Shown: positions 17,105 to 27,342 of the stretch, one piece after another
Position numbering within the stretch: the stretch's first letter is position 1
Layout of the letters: each line of letters begins with the position of its first letter
Assembly: GCF_018861865.1 (NCBI RefSeq)
Contig: NZ_JAHLDV010000026.1
Span: forward strand, 1-48,477
From: Clostridium frigoris
Lineage (GTDB): Bacteria; Bacillota; Clostridia; Clostridiales; Clostridiaceae
Reading direction: 5' to 3'
Length of the DNA stretch: 48,477 nt
The notes under the pieces: model-generated
What the model saw: only the letters and a program-made list of their open reading frames with translations
What the model was told of the DNA's origin: nothing
Databases searched by the model: none
Program-made: the position numbers and the translations under genes

Positions 17105-18335
17105 TTATAAATCATCTACATTTAATACTCTCATTGCATTAAAAACTGCAACTATTGTAACTCCTACATCCCCAAATACTGCTTCCCACATCGTAGCATG
17201 ACCACCAACACCTAATGTTAGTATTATTACTTTTACACTTAAAGCGAGTATTATATTCTGCCATATTACATGTTTAGTTTTTCTTGCTATTTTAATTGCA
17301 CTTACTATCTTCGATGGTTCGTCCGTAATGATTACAATATCTGAAGCTTCTATGGCTGCATCTGAACCTAAACCTCCCATAGCAACTCCTACATCAGCCA
17401 TTGCTAGTACTGGTGCATCATTTACACCATCTCCAACAAACAGTAGTTTTTCTTTTGAAGATTTTTGACTATTAAGTATTTCAAGCTTTTCTACTTTTTG
17501 GTGAGGTAGAAGTTCTGAATATACTTCGTCTAAACCCAGTTGTTTTCCAACTTTAGCACCAACTGTCTGACTATTCTGGATATTGCTTAATTGCGAAAGC
17601 TCCAATAGTTGCAACACTCATTAAAAAAATTTCATCAAAGACTTGTCCTCTAAGTATATTTTTTGCAGATTTAATAAGAACTTTTGAACCTACTAAAATA
17701 AATGCGATAATAAATAAAGCAAACTTAACAGAAGAATTATCATTTAAGAAGAAAGTGATAATATATAGAAATGTACCTATAAGAATCCTTAAAAGGTCTT
17801 TTGTATTTTTTATCTTTTGAACCTTGCGAGCAAGCCCTTGCGATTTACTATTTTTTTTTATTTTCCTCATCTGTTACTATTGCGTCAGGCTCAACCAGTT
17901 TCACTATTTTTACTACTTCATCTACAATTTTGTTCATTTCGTTCTTATTTTCTACTTCTAAAACTAACTTTGATGAAATGAAATCCATTGAAATTGATTT
18001 TATGCCTTGCATTTTTTTAGATTTAGTTTCAATTTTAGTTGCACAGTTCGCACAACATAAACCTGTTACAAGTAATATTTTTTTGTCAGAGTTTGTTTTT
18101 ATATTTTCTGTAATAATTGCGTCAGGTCTACTGTTTTCACTATACTCTCTATTTTGCTTAATACATCGTCTAATTTATCAACATCTTTAATATCAATAGA
18201 CAAAATATTAGTTATAGTATTCATTGAAGAAACGCTAACCTCTTCTAATTTCCCAACCCTATCTTCAATTTTGGATGCACAATTTGCACAACACAAACCC
18301 TCTATAAGAAATTCTTTTTTAATGCGATTACTCAA
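17105..18335 (-). pseudogene. cadA: Cd/Zn/Pb P-type ATPase remnant with internal deletion and two frameshifts
   Basis: Read on the minus strand: an HMA domain with GLCCANCASKIE (18335-18120), a frameshift, a second HMA domain with GLCCANCATKIE, another frameshift in a nine-A run near 17860, then helices of the first membrane region up to ATIGAFAIKQYPE (the GEYPEA site). The sequence jumps at about 17575 to SQTVGAKVGKQLGLDEVY, part of the P domain after TGD, in the wrong frame, and continues through GDGVNDAPVLAMADVGVAMG to the usual end FNAMRVLNVDDL. The deletion removes the CPC metal site, the DKTGT phosphorylation Asp and the nucleotide domain, so the protein cannot work. Family assignment is firm; the ion is inferred from the paired CCANC motifs. 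Confidence 0.9.
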
Positions 18336-18520
18336 TTTAAACCCTCCATCCTATTATTTTAATACTTTAATTTATGAGTATTTATTTACCCATACTATCG
18401 GCAAAAATAATATTTAATTAGAACATAGATACTTTTAATTAAGTAAAATATTATTTTGTATTAAGGATAAACTATACATAGAAAATAGTTACTAAGTCTT
18501 ATATGGAAAGGAACATGAAT

Positions 18521-19948
18521 ATGAATTATGGATTTATCTCTATATTTATTCCTATTATAGTTATTGCACTTGCAACATTTACTAAAAGAATTATATCTTC
18601 ACTTGTAGTTGGTATTTTAGCGGGTGGTATTATGCTTGCAGGTGGCAACATAGTTAAAGGCATTATTTTATCTACTGACCATCTAGTAAAAGCAATAGCG
18701 TCTGAGGAAAGTGTTTATATTATATTATTTCTATTTGTATTTGGGGCATTCGGAGAAATAATGAAGGTTTCGGGAGGCATTAAAGGGTTTTCTAAAATTA
18801 CAGATAAGTATGTAAAAACTGAAAAAGGTGCTCTGGCAGCAGTGTGGTTCGTTAGTATAGTTACATCTATAGATTGCTGTTTCCATGCAATATCATCAGG
18901 TACAATTGGAAAAGCATTGATTGAAAAAACAAATGGAAACAAAAAGAAATTGGCTTTTGTAGTAAATGTAACATCTTGTTTATTAATTATCCTTATACCA
19001 TTTGGAACTACCTATGTTGGATATATAGTTGGGGTAATTGCTTCTTCATTAAGTAAAGCAGGAATAAATCAATCACCATATGAGTTATTTATAAAAAGCA
19101 TTCCATATAACTTTTACGCCATAACAATGGTTTTAATAAGTATTATAGTTATTATATTTAATTTTGGATTTAAGAAGACAATCAAAGTAGATACAAAAAA
19201 TGAAGAGACTGATACTCATGAACATGGTCAAAATGAAGCCCATGAACAATGTGAATTTGAGGAAAAAGCACCACCTCGCCCTTTAAATCTAATTTTGCCA
19301 TTAACATCGTTAATAGTAACAACCTTTTTCTTTTTCTGGTTTACTGGCAAAGATAAAGGAATAGGATTTACTGGAGCAATTATGAATGCAGATTTTGAAA
19401 AATCTATTTTTATGTCAGCACTTATTACTTTAGTGATTACTTGTGTGTTCTATATTATTCAGAAAATACCTATGAGTGAAATAGAAAGCCATTTTTTATC
19501 TGGTGGAAATGAAATGATGCCTCCAATTATTGTATTAACTTTAAGTTGGGGACTTTCAAGTATAGTACAGGATTTAGGTTTTACAAAGTTTATAACGTCA
19601 GTTATGGGAAATCAAGTGCCTCGTTTTTTAATACCAGCATCAATATATTTACTCGGTTGTGCTATTTCTTATTCAATGGGTTCAGCATGGGGCACATGGG
19701 CTCTTATAATGCCAATCGCTATACCAATCGCTGTAGCTACTAACATCAATTTAGCTCTTATTATAGGTTCTGTCCTAGCTGGAGGCTCGTTTGGGGACAA
19801 TGCATCACCACTTGGGGAAACTGCTATATTATCATCATCTATATCTGAAGTGCCCTTGATGGAACATATTAAATCAGAACTGCCATATTGCTTGATAGGC
19901 GTTGGAATTTCTACTATGTTTTTTATTATTTCCGCTTTTATCTTTTAA
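18521..19948 (+). CDS. nhaC: Na+/H+ antiporter, NhaC family
   Basis: A 475-residue polytopic membrane protein with about 11-12 helices. NhaC marks include the Ser/Thr/Asp-rich SIDCCFHAISSGTIG, LIPFGTTYVGYIVG, the SMGSAWGTWALIMPIAIP segment and SVLAGGSFGDNASPLGETA. A His/Glu-rich cytoplasmic loop (about residues 225-250, HEHGQNEAHEQCEFEEK) may sense ions or pH. ATG 18521 sits 8 bases after AAGGA; ATGs at 18503 and 18515 lie before or too near that site. Some family members exchange malate/lactate or other organic ions, so the substrate is not fully certain. It stands alone. Confidence 0.85.
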   Translation: MNYGFISIFIPIIVIALATFTKRIISSLVVGILAGGIMLAGGNIVKGIILSTDHLVKAIASEESVYIILFLFVFGAFGEIMKVSGGIKGFSKITDKYVKTEKGALAAVWFVSIVTSIDCCFHAISSGTIGKALIEKTNGNKKKLAFVVNVTSCLLIILIPFGTTYVGYIVGVIASSLSKAGINQSPYELFIKSIPYNFYAITMVLISIIVIIFNFGFKKTIKVDTKNEETDTHEHGQNEAHEQCEFEEKAPPRPLNLILPLTSLIVTTFFFFWFTGKDKGIGFTGAIMNADFEKSIFMSALITLVITCVFYIIQKIPMSEIESHFLSGGNEMMPPIIVLTLSWGLSSIVQDLGFTKFITSVMGNQVPRFLIPASIYLLGCAISYSMGSAWGTWALIMPIAIPIAVATNINLALIIGSVLAGGSFGDNASPLGETAILSSSISEVPLMEHIKSELPYCLIGVGISTMFFIISAFIF

Positions 19949-19970
19949 TAGGGTTCTGGGACTTCTTTAT

Positions 19971-20030
19971 TTCTAGGGACTTAAAGCAATTAGAATGGGT
20001 ATAATATTGTTAATACATATTTGATAGGAG
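19971..20030 (+). promoter_or_regulatory. Promoter and ribosome binding site of the YyaL-like gene
   Basis: TATAAT (20000-20005) has only a weak -35 (GGACTT at 19977, 17 bases upstream). AGGAG at 20026-20030 is 11 bases from ATG 20042. The segment is repeated at 10733-10796. Confidence 0.6.
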
Positions 20031-20041
20031 TTGTTGTAGCT

Positions 20042-22105
20042 ATGACTGAACCTTATACTATTAAACAAAAGCAAAAACCTAACAGATTAATTAATGAAAA
20101 GTCACCATACCTTTTGCAACATGCGTATAACCCAGTAAATTGGAATCCCTGGGGTGAAGAAGCCTTTACTTTAGCTAAAGTAGAAGATAAACCAATATTC
20201 CTTTCAATTGGCTACAGTACTTGTCACTGGTGTCATGTTATGGAAAAGGAATCTTTTGAAAATGAAGAAGTAGCGGCAATATTAAATAGATATTTTATAG
20301 CAATAAAAGTTGATAGAGAAGAACGCCCAGATGTAGATAGTATTTATATGTCTGTATGTCAGGCTCTTACTGGCAGTGGCGGGTGGCCTTTAACAATCTT
20401 TATGACTTCGGATAAAAAGCCATTTTATGCAGGTACTTATTTCCCTAGAGAAAGTATGCATGGTATGCCAGGTATAAAAGATGTACTAATTTCTATTGCA
20501 GAGCAATGGAATGAAAATAAAGAGAATATTATAGAATCTAGTAAAAAAATAGTGGAGCATATAAAAAACATTGATGGTTTTGTTAAACCTGGAGAAATAG
20601 GTGAAGATGAAATACATAATGCATATAGTAGCTTTGAAAGTATTTTTGACGAGAAATATGGTGGATTTGGAAGGTCACCAAAATTCCCGGCTCCACACAA
20701 TTTACAATTTTTATTGAGATATTGGAAAAATTATGATGAGCCTAAAGCATTAGAAATAGTAGAGACGACTTTGGAAGCAATGCATGCGGGTGGAATTTTT
20801 GACCATATTGGGTTTGGATTTTCTAGGTATTCAACAGATCAGAAATGGTTAGTGCCACACTTTGAAAAAATGTTATATGATAATGCCCTTTTAGCGCAGG
20901 TATATATTGAAGCTTTTGAAGCTACAGGTAAAAAATTCTATAAAGAAGTCGCAGAGAAAATATTTACTTATATCTTAAGGGATATGACCTCGACGGAAGG
21001 AGCTTTTTACTGCGCTGAGGATGCAGATAGCGAAGGAATCGAGGGTAAATATTATTTGTTAACGCTTGAGGAAGTAGCTTTAGTTTTAGGTGAAGAGAGC
21101 TATAAAATCTATTGCAAGCAATATGATATAACAAGGAAAGGTAATTTTGAGGGACAAAATATTCCAAACCTTATTGGAAAACAAAGTAGTGCTCATATAG
21201 ATGAAGAAACGAATCATAATTTAGAAAAGATGAGAGAAAAGTTATTTGAATATAGAGAAAAAAGAATTCATCCTTATAAAGATGATAAACTATTAACGTC
21301 CTGGAATGGACTTATGATTGCAGCTCTTGCCTATGGAGGAAGAGTTTTTAAAAATACAAGTTATATAAATGCAGCTGAAAAAGCTATAAATTTTATACTA
21401 AGTAAGATGATTAATGATAAAGGGAGGTTAATGGCAAGGTACAGAGAGGGTGATGTTGCCAACCTAGGTTATTTAGACGATTATGCTTTTACAGTTCATG
21501 CTTTAATTGAACTATATGAGGCTACTTTTAACGTAGTATATTTAGCTAAAGCTATAGAACTTAATGAAAATATGATTAAACTGTTTAAAGATAAAAATAA
21601 GGGCGGATTGTTTCTATATGGAATTGATGGAGAAGAACTAATCTCAAGGCCTAAGGATATATATGATGGTGCAATGCCTTCTGGAAATTCAGTAGCTACT
21701 TTAAACATGTTAAGACTTGCTAGATTAACGGCTAATAGTAAATTAGAAGATCAGGCTGCAGAACAGTTTAAGACCTTTGCATCAAAGGTTAAGACTATAG
21801 AAAGTGCTCATGCTTATTTTATGATGGCTCTACTATATAGCACAGTACCAGGAAAAGATATTATAATTTCTGGGGATGCGAATGCAAGCGGAACTAAAGA
21901 TATGATTAAAGAGATTAATAGCACATATATGCCTTTTGCTACAGTAGTATTAAATAATGGTGATAAAAAGTTGATTTCTATAAATTCTGAGCTAAATGAG
22001 CACAAACAATTGCTTGGTAAAACGACTGCTTATATTTGTGAAAATTATAATTGCAAAGAACCTATTAATGATTTAAAAAATTTCTCTGAAATTATTAAGA
22101 GTTAA
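20042..22105 (+). CDS. YyaL/SSP411-like protein: thioredoxin-fold plus alpha/alpha-barrel
   Basis: A 687-residue protein of the DUF255/spermatogenesis-associated 20 family. Residues ~10-170 form a thioredoxin-like domain with conserved [19 protein letters not shown] and a CxxC motif (Cys61, Cys64 in [15 protein letters not shown]). The rest resembles the six-hairpin barrel of glucosamine epimerases: [58 protein letters not shown] and [11 protein letters not shown]. The function of the bacterial family is not established; a redox or sugar-processing role is only suggested by the folds. No signal peptide. The upstream TTG at 20021 would start before the ribosome binding site. Confidence 0.9.
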   Translation: MTEPYTIKQKQKPNRLINEKSPYLLQHAYNPVNWNPWGEEAFTLAKVEDKPIFLSIGYSTCHWCHVMEKESFENEEVAAILNRYFIAIKVDREERPDVDSIYMSVCQALTGSGGWPLTIFMTSDKKPFYAGTYFPRESMHGMPGIKDVLISIAEQWNENKENIIESSKKIVEHIKNIDGFVKPGEIGEDEIHNAYSSFESIFDEKYGGFGRSPKFPAPHNLQFLLRYWKNYDEPKALEIVETTLEAMHAGGIFDHIGFGFSRYSTDQKWLVPHFEKMLYDNALLAQVYIEAFEATGKKFYKEVAEKIFTYILRDMTSTEGAFYCAEDADSEGIEGKYYLLTLEEVALVLGEESYKIYCKQYDITRKGNFEGQNIPNLIGKQSSAHIDEETNHNLEKMREKLFEYREKRIHPYKDDKLLTSWNGLMIAALAYGGRVFKNTSYINAAEKAINFILSKMINDKGRLMARYREGDVANLGYLDDYAFTVHALIELYEATFNVVYLAKAIELNENMIKLFKDKNKGGLFLYGIDGEELISRPKDIYDGAMPSGNSVATLNMLRLARLTANSKLEDQAAEQFKTFASKVKTIESAHAYFMMALLYSTVPGKDIIISGDANASGTKDMIKEINSTYMPFATVVLNNGDKKLISINSELNEHKQLLGKTTAYICENYNCKEPINDLKNFSEIIKS

Positions 22106-22109
22106 ATAC

Positions 22110-22144
22110 ACTTAGGAAAACAATTATGAATTGTTTTCCTAAGT
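22110..22144 (+). terminator. Perfect 16-bp inverted repeat after the YyaL-like gene
   Basis: ACTTAGGAAAACAATT (22110-22125) pairs exactly with its complement at 22129-22144 around a 3-base loop. There is no T tract after it, so it is a strong 3' stem-loop that may terminate or protect the mRNA end. Confidence 0.6.
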
Positions 22145-22201
22145 AATTAAACAAGTAATTTAGTATAACCTATATATAATAGTAGTTAAGAAGTAAAGGA
22201 A

Positions 22202-22231
22202 TTGACAAATATGAATCAATAGGGATATAAT
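22202..22231 (+). promoter_or_regulatory. Sigma-A promoter of the argS leader
   Basis: Consensus TTGACA (22202-22207) and TATAAT (22226-22231) with an 18-base spacer. The T-box leader begins a few bases downstream. Confidence 0.85.
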
Positions 22232-22237
22232 ATAGTG

Positions 22238-22556
22238 TATTATCGAATAAATATAGAATTATTAAATTCTATGAAGAGGACAGTACTTTCTTATTAATCT
22301 TAAAGCGAGTAAGGGTAGAGTGTAAGCCTTATAAGGTATAAGAAGTTGAATAGATAACTATTTAACGAAATTAATGTTACATTGATTTTAGGAAAAGAAC
22401 CTTGGAGAAGCTGCCTGAACTAGTTAGAAAGATCGACTTTTGACTCTTATAGGGTATGCCGCTAACTAGCGTTAAAATATTGAGTGGACTTTATAGTCAC
22501 CTAGAGTGGTACCGCGGAAATATAACCCGTCTCTTTATTTAGAGATGGGTTTTTTG
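22238..22556 (+). promoter_or_regulatory. T-box riboswitch controlling argS
   Basis: The leader holds AGCGAGTAAGGGTAGAGTG (stem I distal loop region), the AGTA bulge motif near 22284, the T-box core AGAGTGGTACCGCGG at 22503-22517, and a terminator AACCCGTCTCT/AGAGATGGGTT (22524-22551) with a T run to 22555. Uncharged tRNA-Arg should pair its NCCA end with the T-box bulge and favour readthrough. AGA at 22352-22354, in GAATAGATAAC, is my candidate specifier codon; its exact position is inferred. Confidence 0.92.
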
Positions 22557-22682
22557 TTATATTACAATGCACATGAGTTGTCAAATTGGTGATAATTATC
22601 ATTATGAAGCGAAATGAATTATAGGAGGGGATAACAGTTAATAATTGTTATCTACCCAGAGCAAAACAGGAGGGGAATTTTT

Positions 22683-24386
22683 ATGGATTATAAAAAAATA
22701 GTTGCACAAAGAATTAAACAGTTGGTGGAGCTCGACATAGAAACAATAGAAAATTTAATTGAAATACCACCAAAACCTGAAATGGGAGAGTTTGCCTTTC
22801 CATGTTTTCAATTATCAAAAGCTATGAGAAAAGCACCGAATATGATAGCTAAGGACTTAAAAGAAAAAATAGAAAAAGATGGTTTTGAGAAAATAGAGTG
22901 TTTTGGTCCTTATTTAAATTTCTTCCTAGATAAAGGAGTATTTATTAAAAGAACTGTAGAAAAAATATTAGAAGAGGGAGACAACTATGGTTCATCTAAA
23001 ATGGGTGAAGGTAAGAATATAGTAGTAGAATATTCATCTCCTAATATTGCAAAACCATTTCATGTAGGACATTTATTTACTACAGTTATTGGTAACTCAT
23101 TATATAAAATACTATCTTTTGAAGGATATAATTGTACTGGAATTAATCATCTTGGAGATTGGGGTACACAATTTGGTAAGCTTATTTATGCTTATAAGAA
23201 CTGGGTAGATGAGGATGCTTTAGCAAAAGATCCTATTAAAGAATTATTAAGAATTTATGTTAAATTTCACGAAGAAGCTGATCTTGACCCTACTCTTAAT
23301 GAACAGGCAAAAATGTACTTTAAAAATTTAGAAGATGGATCTGCAGAGGAAGTTAAGCTTTGGACTAAATTCCGTGACTTAAGCTTAGTTGAGTTTAAAA
23401 AACTTTATGAAATTTTAAATGTTAAATTTGATTCTTATGCTGGTGAAAGTTTCTATTGCGATAAGATGGATGATATTATTAAGGACATAGATGCAAAGGG
23501 ACTACTAGTTGAGAGTAATGGAGCTAAAGTTGTAATGCTTGATGATTACAATATCCCACCATGCATAATTAAAAAATCAGACGGAGCTACAATTTATGCA
23601 ACTCGTGATTTAGCAGCAGCAACATATAGAAAAAAGACTTACAACTTTTATAAAAATATTTATGTAGTTGGGAAAGATCAAGCTCTTCATTTTAAACAAG
23701 TATTTACTACTTTAAAGCTTATGGGAAATAAGTGGGCAGATGATTGTGTGCATGTACCTTTTGGTACGGTAAGATTTGCAGATAAAAAATTGTCTACAAG
23801 AAAAGGTGATGTTATTTTCCTAGATGAATTATTAAATCAAGCAGTGGCTAAAACTCTTGAAGTAATAAATCAAAAAAATCCTGAACTTGAAAATAAAGAG
23901 GCTGTAGCTAAAAAGGTAGGAATAGGAGCTATTGTATTCACTTATCTAAAAAACCATAGAGAAAGAGATATCGTCTTTAATTGGGAAGAAATGCTTAGCT
24001 TTGAGGGAGAAACAGGTCCTTATGTTCAATATACTTATGCAAGAGCAAAAAGTATATTAAGGAAGGTTGAAGAGACTAGCAAAGAAACTGATATAGAACT
24101 TGATTACAATAAATTAAATTCTAAAGAGGAATTTGAACTTGTAAAGCAGTTAGAAGGTTTCCAAAAGGCAATCTTGTTTGCTATTGATAAATTAGAACCA
24201 TCAATGGTTACAAGATATGTAATTGATGTAGCTAAGGCTTTTAATAAATTTTACAATCAGTACAACATATCTAATTTGGAAGATGAATCTGATAAAAAAG
24301 CCAAAATTAAAATGGTAGAAGCAACATGCGTCGTAATTAAGAACGCATTAGGCCTTATAGGTATAGAAGTCGTAGATAGAATGTAG
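22683..24386 (+). CDS. argS: Arginyl-tRNA synthetase
   Basis: A 567-residue class I synthetase that charges tRNA-Arg. The N-terminal additional domain (about 1-100) includes [16 protein letters not shown]. The HIGH motif appears as [15 protein letters not shown], followed by [11 protein letters not shown]. The KMSKS-equivalent loop is [10 protein letters not shown], which keeps the flexible loop and a trailing Lys. The C-terminal anticodon-binding domain includes [12 protein letters not shown] and a final DRM. AGGAGGGG precedes ATG 22683. Control by the T-box leader agrees with the assignment. Length is normal for the family. Confidence 0.98.
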   Translation: MDYKKIVAQRIKQLVELDIETIENLIEIPPKPEMGEFAFPCFQLSKAMRKAPNMIAKDLKEKIEKDGFEKIECFGPYLNFFLDKGVFIKRTVEKILEEGDNYGSSKMGEGKNIVVEYSSPNIAKPFHVGHLFTTVIGNSLYKILSFEGYNCTGINHLGDWGTQFGKLIYAYKNWVDEDALAKDPIKELLRIYVKFHEEADLDPTLNEQAKMYFKNLEDGSAEEVKLWTKFRDLSLVEFKKLYEILNVKFDSYAGESFYCDKMDDIIKDIDAKGLLVESNGAKVVMLDDYNIPPCIIKKSDGATIYATRDLAAATYRKKTYNFYKNIYVVGKDQALHFKQVFTTLKLMGNKWADDCVHVPFGTVRFADKKLSTRKGDVIFLDELLNQAVAKTLEVINQKNPELENKEAVAKKVGIGAIVFTYLKNHRERDIVFNWEEMLSFEGETGPYVQYTYARAKSILRKVEETSKETDIELDYNKLNSKEEFELVKQLEGFQKAILFAIDKLEPSMVTRYVIDVAKAFNKFYNQYNISNLEDESDKKAKIKMVEATCVVIKNALGLIGIEVVDRM

Positions 24387-24412
24387 TATTAGCACAGCAT
24401 TTATTGAAATTT

Positions 24413-24446
24413 GCGTTGTTGCAGCATTTGCAATAACGCTGTTTTT
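24413..24446 (+). terminator. Terminator after argS
   Basis: GCGTTGTTGC (24413-24422) pairs with GCAATAACGC (24430-24439) with one G-U pair, followed by TGTTTTT. Confidence 0.85.
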
Positions 24447-24495
24447 ACTGTATTATTAGAGTATAGAAAAATGTAAAACTTGTTTAGGACTACTT

Positions 24496-24564
24496 AGCAA
24501 ATAAAAACACATTTGCTACACAAATAAAAATACATTTGCTAAGCAAATAAAAACACATTTGTTA
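24496..24564 (+). repeat. Three tandem 23-bp repeats upstream of an exonuclease gene
   Basis: AGCAAATAAAAACACATTTG plus three more bases is repeated three times head to tail at 24496-24518, 24519-24541 and 24542-24564 with two to three changes each. Each unit is a mini-hairpin (CAAAT/ATTTG). The last unit runs into TATAAT at 24563-24568, so the array may sit at the promoter of the next gene. Confidence 0.85.
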
Positions 24565-24603
24565 TAATGTATGCTTTTCTTTTTTTATAGATTAGGGGGA
24601 ACT

Positions 24604-25308
24604 ATGTTCATAAAAGAATATCAAATTAAAGTTGTTTTACCAAAGGAAATTTTCAGCAAATACAGGATGGATACTATTGCATATTTGGATATTGAAGCTA
24701 CGGGTTTTGATCTAGAATATGACAAAATAGTACTAATATCTTTAGGGTATTACTTAAGCGAAGGTGAATTTAAAATTGTTCAATATTTCGCGGAGTCACC
24801 AAGCGAGGAAGTAAATATTTTAAAAGAATTCACGAAAGCTATGGGTAAGTTTAAAAGGTGGTGTTCCTATAATGGTACAGCATTTGATGAACCTTTCATA
24901 ATTAGGAAGATGTATAGATACAATTTCGGCTATAGATTACCTAGAGAACACATGGATTTATATAAGTTTATAAGACCATTTCATAAAAGAATGGGAATTA
25001 AGAACTGTAGTTTAAAAAGTGTGGAGCAGTTTATTGGTATCAATAGAAAAGATGAAATTAACGGAGCAAAGTGGGTTGAACTCTACAATGAATACCTATT
25101 AAAACATGATGAAAAGCTGAAAGAGATTCTTATGCTTCATAATTATGAAGATGTTGTAAATTTGCCTGAAATTTTCAAAGTAATTAACACTATTGAAATT
25201 GATTTGGATCTTAAGAGAAAAGAAAAATTAGCTAAAAAACAAATGTCTCTTATGAAAAATGGTATAAACACAAAGCAGCCACTAAAAACAGTGAGCAGTA
25301 GGTTTTAA
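24604..25308 (+). CDS. RNase H-fold 3'-5' exonuclease, YprB-like
   Basis: A 234-residue DEDD-type nuclease. Exo I motif is AYLDIEATGFD (Asp29, Glu31); exo II is YNGTAFDEPFI; exo III is the C-terminal HNYEDVVNLPEI, where a His and the last Asp complete the site. It resembles the C-terminal ribonuclease H-like domain of Bacillus YprB but lacks TPR repeats and any helicase part. ATG 24604 follows AGGGGGAAC. The substrate (DNA or RNA) is unknown. A paralog lies at 27785 across the feo operon. A 38-bp palindromic terminator follows the stop directly. Confidence 0.85.
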   Translation: MFIKEYQIKVVLPKEIFSKYRMDTIAYLDIEATGFDLEYDKIVLISLGYYLSEGEFKIVQYFAESPSEEVNILKEFTKAMGKFKRWCSYNGTAFDEPFIIRKMYRYNFGYRLPREHMDLYKFIRPFHKRMGIKNCSLKSVEQFIGINRKDEINGAKWVELYNEYLLKHDEKLKEILMLHNYEDVVNLPEIFKVINTIEIDLDLKRKEKLAKKQMSLMKNGINTKQPLKTVSSRF

Positions 25309-25310
25309 AA

Positions 25311-25348
25311 AAAAGTGGTATAGTACATTAATGTACTATACCACTTTT
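25311..25348. terminator. Bidirectional terminator, 38-bp perfect palindrome
   Basis: AAAAGTGGTATAGTACATT (25311-25329) and its exact complement (25330-25348) lie between convergent genes. A and T flanks give a U tract in either direction, so it serves both the exonuclease gene and the feo operon. Confidence 0.92.
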
Positions 25349-25349
25349 G

Positions 25350-25517
25350 TTATTCTGTTTTGTTATCTTTTTTATTAGATGTTTTTGTCTCACAATTTTG
25401 GTTACAGCCTTTACAGCCATTCCCACAGCCACAATCACCATGTGATTGTTTCTTTATAGTAGAATACAAGATGTATCCTGCTACAATAACGATAACACCA
25501 ACAATAATATATTCCAT
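25350..25517 (-). CDS. FeoB-associated Cys-rich membrane protein
   Basis: A 55-residue protein, MEYIIVGVIVIVAGYILYST and so on: one N-terminal membrane helix, a basic KK turn, then a Cys cluster CGCGNGCKGCNQNC with five cysteines, and a hydrophilic Lys/Asn tail. The pattern is that of the small proteins found right after feoB in many Firmicutes. GAGGTGA lies 7 bases before the ATG at 25517, and the gene follows feoB by 27 bp on the same strand. It probably assists ferrous iron uptake or binds iron at the membrane; the actual role is not known. Confidence 0.88.
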   Translation of the reverse strand: MEYIIVGVIVIVAGYILYSTIKKQSHGDCGCGNGCKGCNQNCETKTSNKKDNKTE

Positions 25518-25544
25518 GGGTGACTCACCTCTTTATTTTTTATA

Positions 25545-27308
25545 TTACCTCATTATTATGCTTCCAACATTAAATATTATGAAAGAAACTACCCAAGCGA
25601 GTGTTAATTGATAAGCCACAGAGAAAATAGCCATTTTGTTTCCATATTCCTTTTTCATAGTTGCAATTACTGATACACAAGGAGTGTATAATAATACGAA
25701 AACTAAAAAACTATAAGCAGATAGTTGCGTAAAATGATTAGCTAAAGCATGTGTTAAATTACCACCATATATAACACCCATAGTTCCTACAACTACTTCT
25801 TTAGCCATAAGACCAGTTAAAAGTGCTACTGAATTTTGCCATGAGGCAAATCCAAGAGGAATAAATATTGGATTTATAAATTTACCTATACTAGCTAAAA
25901 AACTAGAGTTTATATCAACCATACCTGTAGTGTTAAAGTTTGATAAAAACCATACTAGTACGGAAATAGAAAAGATAATAGTACCGGCTTTCTTTAAGAA
26001 ACCTTTACCCTTTTCCCAAGTATGTATTAATAAGCTTTTTAGTTCTGGTAATTGATATTCAGGTAATTCTATAATAAAAGGTTCTTCGTCTTTCCTAAAT
26101 AATGTGTTTTTAAATAAAATACCAATTCCAAAGGCTATACAAATTCCTAGTAAGTACAATGAAAATACCATGAGGGTTTTGCTACCGGGGAAAAACACTG
26201 ATGCAAACAATGCATAAACTGGAAGCCTAGCATTACAAGACATAAGAGGTACTAAAAGTGCTGTTAATTTTCTATCTTTATCGCTTTCCAGTGTTCTAGC
26301 AGACATTATAGCAGGCACAGAACAGCCGAAACCAACAATTAAGGGAATAAAAGCTTTTCCTGATAAACCCATTCTCCTCATTAATTTATCCATAATAAAG
26401 GCAGCTCTTGCCATGTAGCCACTGTCTTCTAAAAATGAAATACCTAGAAATAACGCTAATATTACTGGTAAAAATACTATTACTGAACCTACGCCACCTA
26501 TGACACCGTCAATTAGTAGAGAAGAGAACCAAGCACTGTTATCCGATAATATATTAGTTAGGAAGGGTACAATAATATCATTAAGCAATTTATCGAGTAA
26601 ATCAGCTAAAGGTTGTCCAACCCAGTTAAAGGTAAACATAAAAATTACAAATAAACTTAGGAAAAATAGAGGATAAGCAAGAATCCTATTAAGCACGATT
26701 TTATCTATTTTTTGTGTAATAGAAACTTTATCATTTTTCTTTTTATTAGTGCAGGATTTTAGTAAAACTTCAATGTACGAATAAGTTTCCTTTTCATCTT
26801 TGAAGTTTAGACTGTTTGTTGTCTTACTAACATAATCACCTTTAAGAAGACAATCTTTAACATCTAAAATTCCTTTTCCCTTTGAAGCGACTATTGGTAT
26901 TATTTTTACACCTAGTTTTTGTGAAAGCTGGTCATAATTAATATCCAAACCCTTAGCAACTGCTACATCAATCATGTTTAATACCAAAATTATTGGTTTG
27001 TTAAACTTCTTTAATTGAGTTGTAAGGTATAAATTTCTATCAAGACTTGATGCATCGACAATATTTATAATTACATCCACGTCACCGCTTTGTAAAAATT
27101 CCTTGGAAACTTTTTCTTCATTTGAATAAGTATCCATGGCATAAATGCCCGGCAAGTCAACAATTTTAATTTTATTTTCTACGAAGCCTTCCTTTTTTTC
27201 TACTGTTACTCCAGCCCAATTCCCTACATATTGGTTAGAACCTGTAAGTGCATTAAATAGAGTCGTTTTACCAACATTAGGATTACCTAATAAAGCGGCA
27301 GTAATCAT
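25545..27308 (-). CDS. feoB: Ferrous iron transporter FeoB
   Basis: A 587-residue protein with a cytoplasmic GTPase domain and a membrane part. G1 is GNPNVGKTT (residues 8-16), switch I has GNWAGVTVEKKEG, G3 is DLPGIYAMD, G4 is LNMID and G5 is VASKGKG. The membrane region starts at about 210 and includes the Gate motifs GCSVPAIMSARTL and MSCNARLPVYALF, and the second gate near SVALLTGLMAKEVVVG. It is shorter than the 773-residue E. coli protein but normal for clostridia. GAGGAGG precedes the ATG at 27308. It lies 34 bp after feoA and before the Cys-rich gene, forming one operon. Confidence 0.97.
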   Translation of the reverse strand: MITAALLGNPNVGKTTLFNALTGSNQYVGNWAGVTVEKKEGFVENKIKIVDLPGIYAMDTYSNEEKVSKEFLQSGDVDVIINIVDASSLDRNLYLTTQLKKFNKPIILVLNMIDVAVAKGLDINYDQLSQKLGVKIIPIVASKGKGILDVKDCLLKGDYVSKTTNSLNFKDEKETYSYIEVLLKSCTNKKKNDKVSITQKIDKIVLNRILAYPLFFLSLFVIFMFTFNWVGQPLADLLDKLLNDIIVPFLTNILSDNSAWFSSLLIDGVIGGVGSVIVFLPVILALFLGISFLEDSGYMARAAFIMDKLMRRMGLSGKAFIPLIVGFGCSVPAIMSARTLESDKDRKLTALLVPLMSCNARLPVYALFASVFFPGSKTLMVFSLYLLGICIAFGIGILFKNTLFRKDEEPFIIELPEYQLPELKSLLIHTWEKGKGFLKKAGTIIFSISVLVWFLSNFNTTGMVDINSSFLASIGKFINPIFIPLGFASWQNSVALLTGLMAKEVVVGTMGVIYGGNLTHALANHFTQLSAYSFLVFVLLYTPCVSVIATMKKEYGNKMAIFSVAYQLTLAWVVSFIIFNVGSIIMR

Positions 27309-27342
27309 TCAAATCCTCCTCTGGGTATCTTGGGTATAATAA

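Noticed and set aside
22557-22682. Short inverted repeat GATAACAGTTAATAATTGTTATC between the T-box terminator and argS
   Set aside because: A modest AT-rich hairpin after the antitermination region; no evidence that it adds regulation.
24496-24564. Tandem repeats read as a small CRISPR array
   Set aside because: The 23-bp units abut with no unique spacers and no cas genes are nearby.
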